A DNA stretch of 64,000 nt from Streptomyces klenkii (GCF_003626645.1 NZ_RBAM01000012.1:62001-126000), one strand, 5' to 3'; counted from the stretch's first letter, positions 55,842 to 64,000 are shown. The notes: generated from the letters alone by a model not told the origin. Program-made: numbers and translations.

Positions 55842-58800
55842 ATGAGCCGCACAGCCGCCGACAGCAGGCCTTCCGCGGAGCGGCCCGCCCCGGCTCCCCA
55901 GGGCCGCGAGGGCGGGGAGCGCGCGTCCGCGTGGCGGCGGCTCCTGCACCGGGTCCCCAACGGTTTCGCGATCTTCTTCGGCGCCCTCGGCCTGTTCTGT
56001 GCGATCACGTCGCTGATCGTGCCGCTGCGCCGGGCGGTGGGGCCGCTGACGCGGGCGCTGGACACGCTGACCGTCCCCACGGCCCCGAACCTCGCGTACG
56101 CCGTCTTCCTGCTGCTGCTCGCGACGGCGATGGCCGCCCGCAAGCGGGTCACCCTCTGGTTCGTCCTGGCCTATCTGGCGCTGCTGCTGATCGCCGACGC
56201 CCTGCTGCTGGCGGTGGGCTACTGGGACACGATCCCCTCGCTGGTGCTGTGCGTGGCGGCGATGACGCTGCTGATCCTGGCCCGCCGGGAGTTCTACGCG
56301 GCGTCGCGCCGGGGGGCGTTCCTGCGGGCGCTGCTGGTGCTGGCGGCGGGGCTCACCGTGGCGGTCCTGGTGGGCTGGGGCCTGGTGTCGCTGTTCCCGG
56401 GTTCGCTGGAGCGCGGGGCGGGGAACCAGCTGCTGTTCGTCGCCAACAAGGTGTGCGGCGGGCTGGTGAGCGGCCGGCACTTCGAGGGCCATCCCCCGCA
56501 CTGGCTGTACTTCCTGCTCGGGCTGCTGGGCGCGCTGGCGCTGCTGAACGCCGCCATGGCGCTCTTCCGCTCGCAGCGCCTGGAGGCGGCGCTGCACGAC
56601 GACGAGGAGCCGCGGATCCGCGCCCTCCTGGCCCGCTACGGCGGCCAGGACTCGCTCGGCTACTTCGCGACGCGCAGGGACAAGGCCGTGATCTTCTCGC
56701 CCAGCGGCAAGGCGGCGGTGACGTACCGGGTCGAGGCGGGCGTCTGCCTGGCCTCGGGCGACCCGCTGGGCGATCCGGAGGCGTGGACCCCGGCGATCGA
56801 CGCGTGGCTGGAGGTCGCGGGCCGCTACGGCTGGCAGCCGGCCGTGATGGGGGCCAGCGAGGCGGGCGCGAAGGCGTACGCCCGCTCGGGGCTGGGCGCG
56901 CTCCAACTGGGCGACGAGGCGATCCTCCAGATCGCCTCGTTCGACCTGGACGGGCGCGAGATGCGGGTGACGCGGCAGGCCGTGCACCGGGTCGAGCGCA
57001 CGGGCGCCACCGTCCGGATCCGGCGGCATTCGGCGCTCACCGACGAGGAGATGGGCGAGGTCATCCACCGGGCGGACGCCTGGCGGGACACCGAGACCGA
57101 GCGGGGCTTCTCGATGGCGCTGGGCCGGCTCGGCGACCCGGCCGACGGCGACTGCCTGCTGGTGGAGGCGTTCGACAGCGAGGGGACGATGATCGCCCTG
57201 CTGTCGTTCGTGCCGTGGGGCCGGGACGGGGTCTCGCTGGACGTGATGCGGCGCGACCGGGCCGCGCCCAACGGCGTCATGGAGTTCATGGTCGCCCAGC
57301 TGTGCGCGCAGGCCGGCCGGTTCGGCGTCAAGCGCATCTCGCTCAACTTCGCCGTGTTCCGCTCCGCGTTCGAGGAGGGGGCACGGATCGGGGCGGGGCC
57401 GGTGCTGCGGCTGTGGCGCAAGCTGCTGCTGTTCTTCTCCAAGTGGTGGCAGCTGGAGGCCCTCTACCGCTCGAACGTGAAGTACAACCCGGAGTGGCAC
57501 CCGCGGTTCCTGTGCTACGCCGACGCGGGCGCGCTGGCGCGGATCGGGCTGGCGGCGGGCATCGCCGAGGGCTTCGTCGCGGTGCCGAGCCTGGGCCAGC
57601 TGTGGAGCCGGGGGCGGGCCAGGGGCGTCACCAGCCCGGCGTCCACGGCGGGCCTGCCGCCGCTGTCCGAGCTGGGCCTGGAGGCCGGGGCCGGGGAGGC
57701 GGGGCAGGACGGGCTCGCGGGGCTGCCGGAGCAGGTGCGGGTGCGGCGGCGGAAGCTGGAGCTGCTGCGTGCGGCGGGCGTGGACCCGTATCCGGTCGAC
57801 GCCCGCCGTACGCACACGCTCGCCGCGATCCGGGCCGCCCACGCGGGGCTCCCGCCGTCGTCCCGCACGGGCGAGCGGGCGACCGTGGCCGGCCGCGTGC
57901 TGCTGGTCCGCAACCACGGCGGGGTCGCGTTCGCCGTGCTGCGCGACTGGTCGGGCGATCTCCAGCTGACGTTCACCCGCGAGGACTGCGGGCGCGAGGG
58001 CCTGCGGCGCTTCGCCACGCACATCGACCTCGGCGACCACATCGAGGCGGAGGGCGAGATCGGCACCACCGACCGCGGCGAGCTCACCGTCTTCGTGAGC
58101 GACGCCCGGATGACCGCCAAGTGCCTGCGCCCCCTGCCCGACAAGCGGCACGGCCTGAGCGATCCCGAGGCGCGGGTGCGGATGCGCTACGTGGACCTGG
58201 CCGTCTCGCCGGAGGCGCGGCGGACGGTGCGGGCCCGCAGCGCGGCCGTGCAGGCGCTGCGCCAGGGGCTGCTCGACCGCGGGTTCCTGGAGGTCGAGAC
58301 GCCGATGCTCCAGCAGATCCACGGCGGCGCGAACGCCCGGCCCTTCACCACCCACATCAACGCGTACGACCTCGATCTGTATCTGCGGATCGCGCCGGAG
58401 CTGTATCTGAAGCGGCTGTGCGTGGGCGGCATGGAGAAGGTCTTCGAAATGGGCCGCACCTTCCGCAACGAGGGGGTTTCGTACAAGCACAATCCGGAAT
58501 TCACGATGCTGGAGGCGTACCAGGCGTTCGCGGACTACGACGTGATGCTCGACCTGACGCGCGAGCTGATCCAGGCCGCGGCCGCCGCCGCCCACGGGTC
58601 GGTGGTGGCCCTGCGGCCGGACGCGGGCGGGAAGCTCGCCGAGCACGACATTTCGGGACCGTGGCCGGTGAAGACCGTCTACGGCGCGGTCTCGGAGGCC
58701 CTCGGCGAGGAGGTCGGCGCGGACACGCCGGTGGGGGTACTGCGGCGGCTCTGCGACGCGGCGGGGGTGCCCCACCGGCCGGAGGACGGGCGCGGGGACA

Positions 58801-59201
58801 TCGTCCTGGAGATGTACGAGCGGCTGGTCGAGGAGCGCACGGAGCTGCCCGTCTTCTACAAGGACTTCCCCACCGACGTCTCGCCGCTGACGCGGCCGCA
58901 CCGGGCCGATCCGCGGCTCGCGGAGCGCTGGGACCTGGTGGCGTTCGGCACGGAGCTGGGCACGGCGTATTCGGAGCTGATCGATCCGATCGAGCAGCGG
59001 CGCCGGCTGACCGCGCAGTCGCTGCTGGCCGCGGGCGGCGACCCGGAGGCGATGGAGCTGGACGAGGACTTCCTGCGGGCCCTGGAGTACGCGATGCCGC
59101 CGACGGGCGGGCTGGGGATCGGGGTGGACCGGCTGGTGATGTTCCTGACGGGGCTGTCGATCCGGGAGACGCTGCCGTTCCCCTTGGTGCGGCGGCGGTA
59201 A
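55842..59201 (+). CDS. lysX: LysX: fused lysyl-phosphatidylglycerol synthase and lysyl-tRNA synthetase
   Basis: 1119 residues. Residues about 40-230 form membrane helices. About 245-580 is the MprF-type DUF2156 transferase, which moves lysine from Lys-tRNA to phosphatidylglycerol. An OB-fold anticodon-binding domain follows near 680-760 (VAGRVLLVRNHGGVAFAVL). The class II synthetase domain occupies about 780-1119, with motif 2 RTFRNEGVSYKHNPEFTMLE near 873 and motif 3 GLGIGVDRLVMFLTG near 1090. Charging and transfer are thus in one protein, giving the membrane positive charge and peptide resistance. ATG 55842. A housekeeping LysRS must exist elsewhere. Confidence 0.95.
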   Translation: MSRTAADSRPSAERPAPAPQGREGGERASAWRRLLHRVPNGFAIFFGALGLFCAITSLIVPLRRAVGPLTRALDTLTVPTAPNLAYAVFLLLLATAMAARKRVTLWFVLAYLALLLIADALLLAVGYWDTIPSLVLCVAAMTLLILARREFYAASRRGAFLRALLVLAAGLTVAVLVGWGLVSLFPGSLERGAGNQLLFVANKVCGGLVSGRHFEGHPPHWLYFLLGLLGALALLNAAMALFRSQRLEAALHDDEEPRIRALLARYGGQDSLGYFATRRDKAVIFSPSGKAAVTYRVEAGVCLASGDPLGDPEAWTPAIDAWLEVAGRYGWQPAVMGASEAGAKAYARSGLGALQLGDEAILQIASFDLDGREMRVTRQAVHRVERTGATVRIRRHSALTDEEMGEVIHRADAWRDTETERGFSMALGRLGDPADGDCLLVEAFDSEGTMIALLSFVPWGRDGVSLDVMRRDRAAPNGVMEFMVAQLCAQAGRFGVKRISLNFAVFRSAFEEGARIGAGPVLRLWRKLLLFFSKWWQLEALYRSNVKYNPEWHPRFLCYADAGALARIGLAAGIAEGFVAVPSLGQLWSRGRARGVTSPASTAGLPPLSELGLEAGAGEAGQDGLAGLPEQVRVRRRKLELLRAAGVDPYPVDARRTHTLAAIRAAHAGLPPSSRTGERATVAGRVLLVRNHGGVAFAVLRDWSGDLQLTFTREDCGREGLRRFATHIDLGDHIEAEGEIGTTDRGELTVFVSDARMTAKCLRPLPDKRHGLSDPEARVRMRYVDLAVSPEARRTVRARSAAVQALRQGLLDRGFLEVETPMLQQIHGGANARPFTTHINAYDLDLYLRIAPELYLKRLCVGGMEKVFEMGRTFRNEGVSYKHNPEFTMLEAYQAFADYDVMLDLTRELIQAAAAAAHGSVVALRPDAGGKLAEHDISGPWPVKTVYGAVSEALGEEVGADTPVGVLRRLCDAAGVPHRPEDGRGDIVLEMYERLVEERTELPVFYKDFPTDVSPLTRPHRADPRLAERWDLVAFGTELGTAYSELIDPIEQRRRLTAQSLLAAGGDPEAMELDEDFLRALEYAMPPTGGLGIGVDRLVMFLTGLSIRETLPFPLVRRR

Positions 59202-59312
59202 CAGCCCGGGATGCGGTAACAACGTGGGCTGGCGGTAACAGCCTGGCGCGCAGGCGGTGACAGCGGGCCACCTCTAAAAGGATCGCTTTGAGAATAGAAT
59301 AGAATTCATTAT

Positions 59313-59341
59313 TTGCCTTATAGATCCGCCGTTGTTAGCTT
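59313..59341 (+). promoter_or_regulatory. Housekeeping-type promoter giving a leaderless EamA message
   Basis: The -35 TTGCCT (59313-59318), a 17-bp spacer and the -10 TAGCTT (59336-59341) match the principal sigma factor pattern. The -10 ends six bases before ATG 59348, so transcription should begin at or next to the start codon. The AT-rich stretch just upstream (59281-59312), with three GAATA units, may help polymerase binding. Confidence 0.75.
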
Positions 59342-59347
59342 GCGAAT

Positions 59348-60271
59348 ATGACCTCGGCACAGCGCACCAGCATTCCGTGGATACCGATGGCGGCGACCGC
59401 GCTGCTGTGGGGTTCCGCGTTCACCGCCATTCAGGTGGCGCTGCCGGACTATTCCCCGGCCGCCATCGCGCTCCTGCGCATGGCCATCACCGTCGTCCTC
59501 CTCCTGCCGTGCCTGTTCCTGGGCCGCATCGGCCGGCTGCGGCGCGCCGACGCGCTGCGCATGGCGGCCTTCGGCCTCACCGGGATGACGGCCTATCAGG
59601 TGCTGCTGTGCGCGGGCGAGCAGAGCGTGGACGCGGGCACCGCGGCCATGCTGATCGCCGCCTCCCCGGTCTTCACCACCGTGCTCGGCATGGCCTTCCT
59701 CGGCGACCGGCCCGGCAGGCGCGGCCTCGCCGGCCTGGGCGTGGCGCTCGCCGGTGCGCTCACCGTCGCCGTCACCTCGGGCGGCGGGAGCGGCTCGCTC
59801 ATGGGCGCGCTCCTGGTGCTGGGCGCCGCCGCCACGCAGGCGACGTCGTTCGCGCTGCAAAAGCCGCTGCTGAAGAGGTACTCGGGCGCGGAATGCGTCT
59901 TCTACGGCAGCCTGTTCGGCATGCTGCCGCTGCTGCCGCTGGCCCCCGGGGCGGTGGGGCAGATCGCGGCGGCCGACGGGCATCGCACGCTGGCCGTGCT
60001 GTGGCTGGGCGTGGGCTGCACCGCGATGGCCTTCTGGACCTGGTCGCGGACGCTGCGGGCCACGACGGCATCGACGGCGTCGCTGGTGCTGTACGCGGTG
60101 CCGGTCGCCGCGCTCGGCCTCGACGCGGTGTTCCTCGGGAACCTGCCGTCGCTCGACGCGGCCGTGGGCGGGCTGCTGGTGCTGACGGGGGTTGCGGTGG
60201 CCGCGGTGCGGAGGGCGCCGAAGGCGCCGGAGCCGGTGGCTGAGCGCGAGCTCGCCGGCAGCAGGCGCTAG
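59348..60271 (+). CDS. EamA-family (DMT) transporter
   Basis: 307 residues, ten predicted helices in two EamA repeats. Repeat 1 covers about 10-140 (ALLWGSAFTAIQVALPDYSPAAIALLR and AGEQSVDAGTAAMLIAASPVFTTVLG). Repeat 2 covers about 150-285 (GALLVLGAAATQATSFAL and TTASTASLVLYAVPVAALGLDAVFLG). The family exports amino acids, nucleosides or other metabolites; the substrate is unknown. There is no ribosome site, and a promoter ends six bases before ATG 59348. Convergent with the ABC importer operon behind a hairpin. Confidence 0.88.
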   Translation: MTSAQRTSIPWIPMAATALLWGSAFTAIQVALPDYSPAAIALLRMAITVVLLLPCLFLGRIGRLRRADALRMAAFGLTGMTAYQVLLCAGEQSVDAGTAAMLIAASPVFTTVLGMAFLGDRPGRRGLAGLGVALAGALTVAVTSGGGSGSLMGALLVLGAAATQATSFALQKPLLKRYSGAECVFYGSLFGMLPLLPLAPGAVGQIAAADGHRTLAVLWLGVGCTAMAFWTWSRTLRATTASTASLVLYAVPVAALGLDAVFLGNLPSLDAAVGGLLVLTGVAVAAVRRAPKAPEPVAERELAGSRR

Positions 60272-60274
60272 GTT

Positions 60275-60322
60275 CCCGGGGCTCCGCCCCGGGCCCCGGG
60301 CCTCAAACGCCGGACGGGCTCT
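60275..60322. repeat. Dispersed Streptomyces-type intergenic repeat with terminator hairpin
   Basis: The hairpin CCCGGGGC-TCC-GCCCCGGG (60275-60293) is followed by GGCCTCAAACGCCGGACGGG. From memory, this hairpin-plus-CTCAAACGCCGG layout recurs between genes in many Streptomyces genomes. Its right end forms the last codons of the minus-strand ATPase gene. It probably serves as the terminator for both convergent genes. Confidence 0.6.
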
Positions 60323-60980
60323 TCTCAAGCCTGAGTTCGTCCCACTGCACCGTCTCGTCGCACCACCGGTCCAGCAGCACCCTGTCGTGGCCCACCGCCA
60401 GCAGCCCCGCGCCGCTCTCGGCCCGGTAGTCCTCCACGACCGCCACGAGAGCGGCCGCCGTCGACGCATCCAGCATCGCCGTCATCTCGTCGCAGATCAG
60501 CCAGCGCGGGCGCAGGACGAGGGCCCTGGCCAGGCAGGCGCGCTGCAACTGGCCGTCGCTGACCTCGTGCGGCCGCCGCCCGAGGAGTTCCGCGGAGAGC
60601 CCGACGCGCCCGGCCAGTGCGGCCACCGCCCCTGCCGCCTCGTCCCGCCGGCCGGTCGCGCGCAGCGGTTCCGCGATCAGGTCGGTGAGCCGCATGCGCG
60701 GGTCCGCGGCGAGCCGGGGCTGCTGGAAGACCACGCCGAAGGCCGTGCGCTGCTCGCGCGTGGCGCGGTGGCGCGCGCCGCGGACGGGGTCGCCGTCGAC
60801 GACGACCGTGCCGGAGTCCGGCCGGTGCAGCAGGGCGGCCACCCGGGCCAGGGTGGACTTGCCGCAGCCGCTGGGGCCGAGCAGGCCGACGGCGCTGCCG
60901 GCTCCGATCGTCAGGGAGACGCCGCGGACGACGGGCCGGCGCGGGTCGTAGCCCGCGGTGATACGGCTCAGCTCAAGCAC
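60303..60980 (-). CDS. Peptide/nickel-type ABC importer ATPase (DppF/NikE-like)
   Basis: 225 residues, a single nucleotide-binding domain. Walker A is GPSGCGKST near residue 36, Q-loop FGVVFQQPRL, signature EVSDGQLQR (LSGGQ changed to VSDGQ), Walker B LICDEMTAMLD and H-loop VGHDRVLL. It pairs with the preceding ATPase in a type I importer. GTG 60980 overlaps the previous stop by eight bases, with GAGGAG upstream. The last residues (SPSGV) are supplied by the dispersed repeat. The C-terminal oligopeptide-binding extension typical of DppF is missing. Confidence 0.87.
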   Translation of the reverse strand: MLELSRITAGYDPRRPVVRGVSLTIGAGSAVGLLGPSGCGKSTLARVAALLHRPDSGTVVVDGDPVRGARHRATREQRTAFGVVFQQPRLAADPRMRLTDLIAEPLRATGRRDEAAGAVAALAGRVGLSAELLGRRPHEVSDGQLQRACLARALVLRPRWLICDEMTAMLDASTAAALVAVVEDYRAESGAGLLAVGHDRVLLDRWCDETVQWDELRLEKSPSGV

Positions 60981-61989
60981 GCGAGGACTCCTCCGGGTGA
61001 GGGCGGGCGACCGGATGGTGGCAGGAGACGCCGTCGGTGGTCGCCGGGAGCGTCCCGCAGAGGTCGCTCGCCCGTGCGCAGCGGGCCGCGAAGGCGCAGC
61101 CGGCCGGCAGGTCGCCGAGTTCGGGCGGCATGCCGGGGATCGGGGTGAAGGCGCGTTCGGGGAGGGCGTCGAGCAGGGCGCGGGCGTAGGGGTGGCGGGG
61201 GCCCGGCTCGCCGAAGAAGGCGGGGGCGCCGGTGATTTCCACGATGCGGCCCGCGTACATGACGGCGACGCGGTCGGCGACGCGCCGGGCCGCCGCGAGA
61301 TCGTGGGTGATCATCAGCAGGGCGCGGCCGGCGTCGGCGTGCCGCCGCAGTTCGTCCACCGTGCGGTCGACGAGGTCGCGGTCGAGGCCGGTCGTCGGCT
61401 CGTCGGCGAGCAGGAGCGGGGCGTCGCCGACGAGGGCGAGGGCGGTGGCCGCGCGCTGCGCGAGGCCGCCGGAGAGCTGGTGGGAGTGGCGGTCCAGGTG
61501 GCTCACGGGGAAGGCCGCCCGCTCCGCCGCGGCTTCGGCCGCCGCCCGCAGCCCGGCCCTGGGGACGCCCGTCAGCTCCCGGACGGTCTCCTCCAGCTGG
61601 GAGCGCACGGTGCGGACGGGGGTGAGGTGGGCGGAGGGGCTCTGCGGTACGAGGCCGATGCGGCGGCCTCGTACGGTACGGGCCAGGGTGCGCTCGTCGG
61701 CCGCCAGGAGATCGAGGTCGCCCATGAGGGCCCGGCCCGTGGCCGCGGCGTTGCGCGGCAGCAGGCCGAGCAGGGCCGAGGCCAGGACGGACTTTCCGCA
61801 GCCGCTCTCACCGATGAGGGCGAGGCATTCGCCGGGGCCCAGCTCGAACGAGGCGTCGGTGACGGCGGCGACCTCGCGGCCGCCGCGCATGCGGAAACGT
61901 ACGGAGAGATTCCGTACGGACAGGACGGGGTCCACCGCCGGTACGGGATTCGCGGTCGGTACGGGGTTCGCGGCCGGTACGAGGCTCAC
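60973..61989 (-). CDS. Peptide/nickel-type ABC importer ATPase (DppD/NikD-like)
   Basis: 338 residues. Walker A GESGCGKS, signature HQLSGGLAQRAA, Walker B LLLADEPTTGLD and H-loop MITHDLAAARRV are intact. The C-terminal oligopeptide-transporter extension holds RHPYARALLDALPE, GMPPELGDLPAGCAFAARCA and a C-x6-C-type cysteine cluster expected for an Fe-S or disulfide site in this family. The N-terminus contains three six-residue Pro/Val/Asn repeats. GTG 61989 overlaps the permease stop as GTGA. It is the third-from-last gene of the operon. Confidence 0.88.
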   Translation of the reverse strand: MSLVPAANPVPTANPVPAVDPVLSVRNLSVRFRMRGGREVAAVTDASFELGPGECLALIGESGCGKSVLASALLGLLPRNAAATGRALMGDLDLLAADERTLARTVRGRRIGLVPQSPSAHLTPVRTVRSQLEETVRELTGVPRAGLRAAAEAAAERAAFPVSHLDRHSHQLSGGLAQRAATALALVGDAPLLLADEPTTGLDRDLVDRTVDELRRHADAGRALLMITHDLAAARRVADRVAVMYAGRIVEITGAPAFFGEPGPRHPYARALLDALPERAFTPIPGMPPELGDLPAGCAFAARCARASDLCGTLPATTDGVSCHHPVARPHPEESSRA

Positions 61990-61991
61990 AG
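61938..61991. repeat. Three 18-bp tandem repeats across an ATPase start codon
   Basis: Copies of CCGGTACGGGATTCGCGG begin at 61938, 61956 and 61974, with a few differences in the last. In the minus-strand gene they encode repeated six-residue units. The repeat crosses the start codon and the end of the preceding permease gene, so copy-number change would alter the coupled start. Confidence 0.7.
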
Positions 61992-62855
61992 CGTCAGCTC
62001 CGATCGGCGCCGCGGGTTGAGCCGTTCGCGCCACGCGCCCGCCAGCCCGGCCACGGCCAGGGTGGGGACGATGATGAACAGCCCGGGGAAGAGCGTCGGC
62101 CACCAGTCGCCCGCCAGGAGGGAGCCGCGCGCGCTCTGGACCATGTTGCCGAGGCTCGCCTGGTGCGTGGGCAGGCCCAGGCCCAGGAACGACAGGGCGG
62201 ACTCGTGCCAGATGGCGTGCGGGACCATCAGCACCGCCGCGAGGCCGGCCTGCGGCAGGACGGCGGGGAGCAGGTGGCGGACGGTCACCCGCCGGCGTGA
62301 CGCGCCGCCGGACACCGCCGCGTCGATGTACGGGCGCGAGCGCAGGGACAGCACCTCCGCTCGTACGATGCGCGCCGTCGACAGCCAGTGCGTGACGACG
62401 ACGGAGGCGACGACGGGCCAGACGCCCGGGCGGAACATCGTGACGACGAAGATGCCGAGCAGCAGGTGCGGCACGGACGAGAAGAGGTCGACGAGCCGCA
62501 TCAGGACGCGGTCCGCCCAGCCGCCGAGCGCGCCCGCCGCCGCGCCGACGGCCGTGCCGATCACGGTGGCGGCGAGGGCCGCGGCGACGCCGACGAAGAG
62601 GGAGACGCGGAGCCCGTACACGCTGCGCAGCAGCAGGTCGCGGCCCACTTCGTCGGTGCCGAAGGGGTGCGCCCAGGTGGGCGCCTGGAGCTTTGCGGCC
62701 AGGTCGACGGCCTGTTCGTCGAGGGGGACGGCGAACGGCACGGCCAGCGCGGCGAGGACGACGGCCGCCGTGACGGCGGCGGAGACGCCGGTGCGCATCC
62801 GGACACCCCGCACCCGGATACCCCTCCTCCGGTTAACCCGCATCCGGTCACCCAT
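61986..62855 (-). CDS. Peptide/nickel-type ABC permease (DppC/NikC-like)
   Basis: 289 residues, about six helices. The N-terminal segment is basic (MRVNRRRGIRVRGVRMR), and the periplasmic-side loop has HPFGTDEVGRDLLLR, a DppC hallmark. The EAA coupling loop is YIDAAVSGGASRRRVTVRHLLP. ESALSFLGLGLP is also typical. ATG 62855 overlaps the stop of the upstream permease by eight bases (ATGGGTGA). It forms the membrane channel with the other permease. Confidence 0.9.
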   Translation of the reverse strand: MGDRMRVNRRRGIRVRGVRMRTGVSAAVTAAVVLAALAVPFAVPLDEQAVDLAAKLQAPTWAHPFGTDEVGRDLLLRSVYGLRVSLFVGVAAALAATVIGTAVGAAAGALGGWADRVLMRLVDLFSSVPHLLLGIFVVTMFRPGVWPVVASVVVTHWLSTARIVRAEVLSLRSRPYIDAAVSGGASRRRVTVRHLLPAVLPQAGLAAVLMVPHAIWHESALSFLGLGLPTHQASLGNMVQSARGSLLAGDWWPTLFPGLFIIVPTLAVAGLAGAWRERLNPRRRSELTL

Positions 62856-63813
62856 CGAAGCCCACCCTCGGGTCCGCCAGGCCGTACAGCAGGTCGGCGA
62901 GCAGGTTGCCCGCGAGGACGGCGGCGGTGGCGAGCACGGTCAGGGCGGCGAGCAGCGGGAAGTCGACCTTGGTCGCGGCTTCCACGGTCGCGGAGGCGAT
63001 GCCCGGCCAGCTGAAGACGGTCTCCACCAGCAGGGCGCCCGTGATGAGTTCGGGGATGCGGGAGCCGGTGAGGGTGAGGACGGGCAGCAGGCCGGAGCGC
63101 AGGGCGTGGCCGAGCAGGACGGTGCGTTCGCGCAGGCCGCGGGCGCGGGCGCCGCGCACGGGGTCCTCGGCGAGGGCGTCGCCGACGCCCTGGCGCACGT
63201 ACAGCACGAACCAGGGCAGCTGGGAGAGGGCGAGCACGGCCGCGGGCAGGACGACGTGGGAGGCGATCTGGCCGGGCGTGGCGGCGTCGCTGCCGGTGTC
63301 GGTGAGGCCGCCGGCGGGCAGGGCGTCGAGCTTGAGGGCGAAGAGCCAGATGGCGAGGAGGCCGAGCCAGAACGGCGGGGCGGCTTCCAGCGCGTACGCG
63401 AGCGAGGTCACGGCCCGGTCGAACAGACCGCCGCGGCGGCGTGCCGCGAGGACGCCGAGCGCGGTGCCGGCGGTGACGGCCAGGGCGAAGGCGATGCCGC
63501 ACAGCAGGACGGACCAGCCGACGCGTTCGCCGATGACCTGGGCGACGGGCTGGCGGAGCGAGGCGGAGACGCCGAGGTCGCCGGTGAGGGCCGAGGTCAG
63601 CCAGTCCCACCAGCGGGCGGTGAAGGGCCGGTCGGCGCCGAGATTGTCGCGCAGCTGGTCGAGGACGTCCTGGCGGGCGCCCAGTGCGGCGCTGCCCGCG
63701 TACGCCTTCGCCGGGTCGAAGGGCGAGGCGGCGGCGAGGGCGAAGACGCCGAAGGTGACGGCCGCCAGGACGGGGACGGCGGCGAGGAGCCGCCGTCCGG
63801 CCATGCGTGCCAT
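62848..63813 (-). CDS. Peptide/nickel-type ABC permease (DppB/NikB-like)
   Basis: 321 residues, about six helices. MAGRRLLAAVPVLAAVTFGVFAL is the first helix, GDLGVSASLRQPVAQVIGERV the conserved loop, and DPVRGARARGLRERTVLLGHAL the EAA loop. GSRIPELITGALLVETVFSWPGI is also a family mark. I place the start at ATG 63813 after GTGGGGG. A GTG at 63849 overlapping the binding-protein stop (GTGA) would add 12 residues and match the coupling elsewhere in the operon. Confidence 0.89.
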   Translation of the reverse strand: MARMAGRRLLAAVPVLAAVTFGVFALAAASPFDPAKAYAGSAALGARQDVLDQLRDNLGADRPFTARWWDWLTSALTGDLGVSASLRQPVAQVIGERVGWSVLLCGIAFALAVTAGTALGVLAARRRGGLFDRAVTSLAYALEAAPPFWLGLLAIWLFALKLDALPAGGLTDTGSDAATPGQIASHVVLPAAVLALSQLPWFVLYVRQGVGDALAEDPVRGARARGLRERTVLLGHALRSGLLPVLTLTGSRIPELITGALLVETVFSWPGIASATVEAATKVDFPLLAALTVLATAAVLAGNLLADLLYGLADPRVGFDG

Positions 63814-63845
63814 GGGCCCCCACGGAAGCCCGGCCGTACCGCGGG

Positions 63846-64000
63846 TCACTGCTCGGGCTGCCAGTCCTCGACGTTCCACCAGGGGCCGGCGCCGAGGCCG
63901 TGGTCGTGCGGCTCGACCTGGGTGGAGAGGTTCTTCCACTTGTCGTTGACGACGTAGAGGTGGTCGATGTGAGTGAGGAAGGTGTAGCCGGGGTTGTCGG
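63846..64000 (-). CDS. ABC importer substrate-binding protein, C-terminal part only
   Basis: The last 50 codons are in the window; the gene continues beyond its right edge. The translated end reads YTFLTHIDHLYVVNDKW and WWNVEDW, close to the C-terminal region of family 5 solute-binding proteins of peptide and nickel importers. It precedes the two permeases and two ATPases on the same strand, so it is the first of these genes. The ligand cannot be deduced from this fragment. Confidence 0.78.
   Translation of the reverse strand, partial: DNPGYTFLTHIDHLYVVNDKWKNLSTQVEPHDHGLGAGPWWNVEDWQPEQ

Noticed and set aside
55842..59201. LysX as encapsulin cargo.
   Set aside because: It has many membrane helices, its own promoter gap and a known independent function; no loading tail is evident.
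1..64000. tRNA or rRNA genes and CRISPR arrays.
   Set aside because: No cloverleaf, CCA-ended 70-90-base unit or rRNA-like segment was recognised, and no regular repeat-spacer pattern exists. A covariance-model scan would settle this.

Overview
The window is high-GC actinobacterial chromosome, almost certainly Streptomyces. Codons are strongly GC3-biased, GTG and TTG starts are frequent, genes are translationally coupled through ATGA/GTGA/TTGA overlaps, and the gene families are typical of the genus: tandem EshA-like encapsulin shells, a fused LysX, a solitary roadblock protein, DUF6397 and a DUF3516 helicase. I see no tRNA, rRNA, CRISPR array, insertion sequence, integrase or phage module. 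It looks like ordinary chromosome with lineage-variable islands. The SNF2-like and lysX loci are long, and most very long opposite-strand reading frames are GC-skew shadows.

Layout, left to right. 0.1-9 kb: PAP2 phosphatase, HAD hydrolase, TetR regulator, FprA-type ferredoxin reductase, an ArsR-family repressor divergent from an Old Yellow Enzyme with three palindromes between them, uracil-DNA glycosylase, an N-acetylglucosamine-kinase-like ATPase and a chelatase-like protein lacking its metal-binding histidines. 9-16 kb: lactonase-fold propeller, FUSC membrane protein divergent from an Lrp regulator, HAD phosphatase, D-Ala-D-Ala carboxypeptidase, YjbQ and a flavin monooxygenase. 16-19 kb: the lutABC lactate-oxidation operon. 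19-24 kb: CaiB/BaiF CoA-transferase, an MFS symporter, and an ABC exporter divergent from a MarR regulator across a nested palindrome.

24-34 kb: a secreted PNGase A-like protein divergent from a two-gene ABC exporter whose ATP sites are degenerate in a complementary way, a membrane hydrolase, a DUF3516 RNA helicase and acyl-CoA thioesterase II. 34-44 kb: DUF6397, a roadblock/LC7 protein, a methyltransferase, an alpha/beta hydrolase divergent from a PadR regulator over a clear operator, an MpaB-type oxygenase, a phosphoesterase-MFS-propeller operon and a fatty acid desaturase. 44-52 kb: an SNF2 helicase coupled to a SWIM zinc-finger protein, a YceI protein, a Pro-rich repeat membrane protein, and two secreted phosphodiester enzymes facing away from each other.

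52-55.5 kb is the most interesting locus: two tandem family 2B encapsulin (EshA-like) shell genes, each an HK97-type capsid fold with an inserted cyclic-nucleotide-binding-like domain. They end at a very stable hairpin and no recognisable terpene-cyclase, methyltransferase or prenyltransferase cargo gene lies in the window. They are followed by a 64-residue membrane protein on the opposite strand and lysX (fused lysyl-phosphatidylglycerol synthase and lysyl-tRNA synthetase). The window ends with an EamA transporter read from a visible leaderless promoter and, on the minus strand, a peptide/nickel-type ABC importer operon (binding protein cut by the window edge, two permeases, two ATPases).
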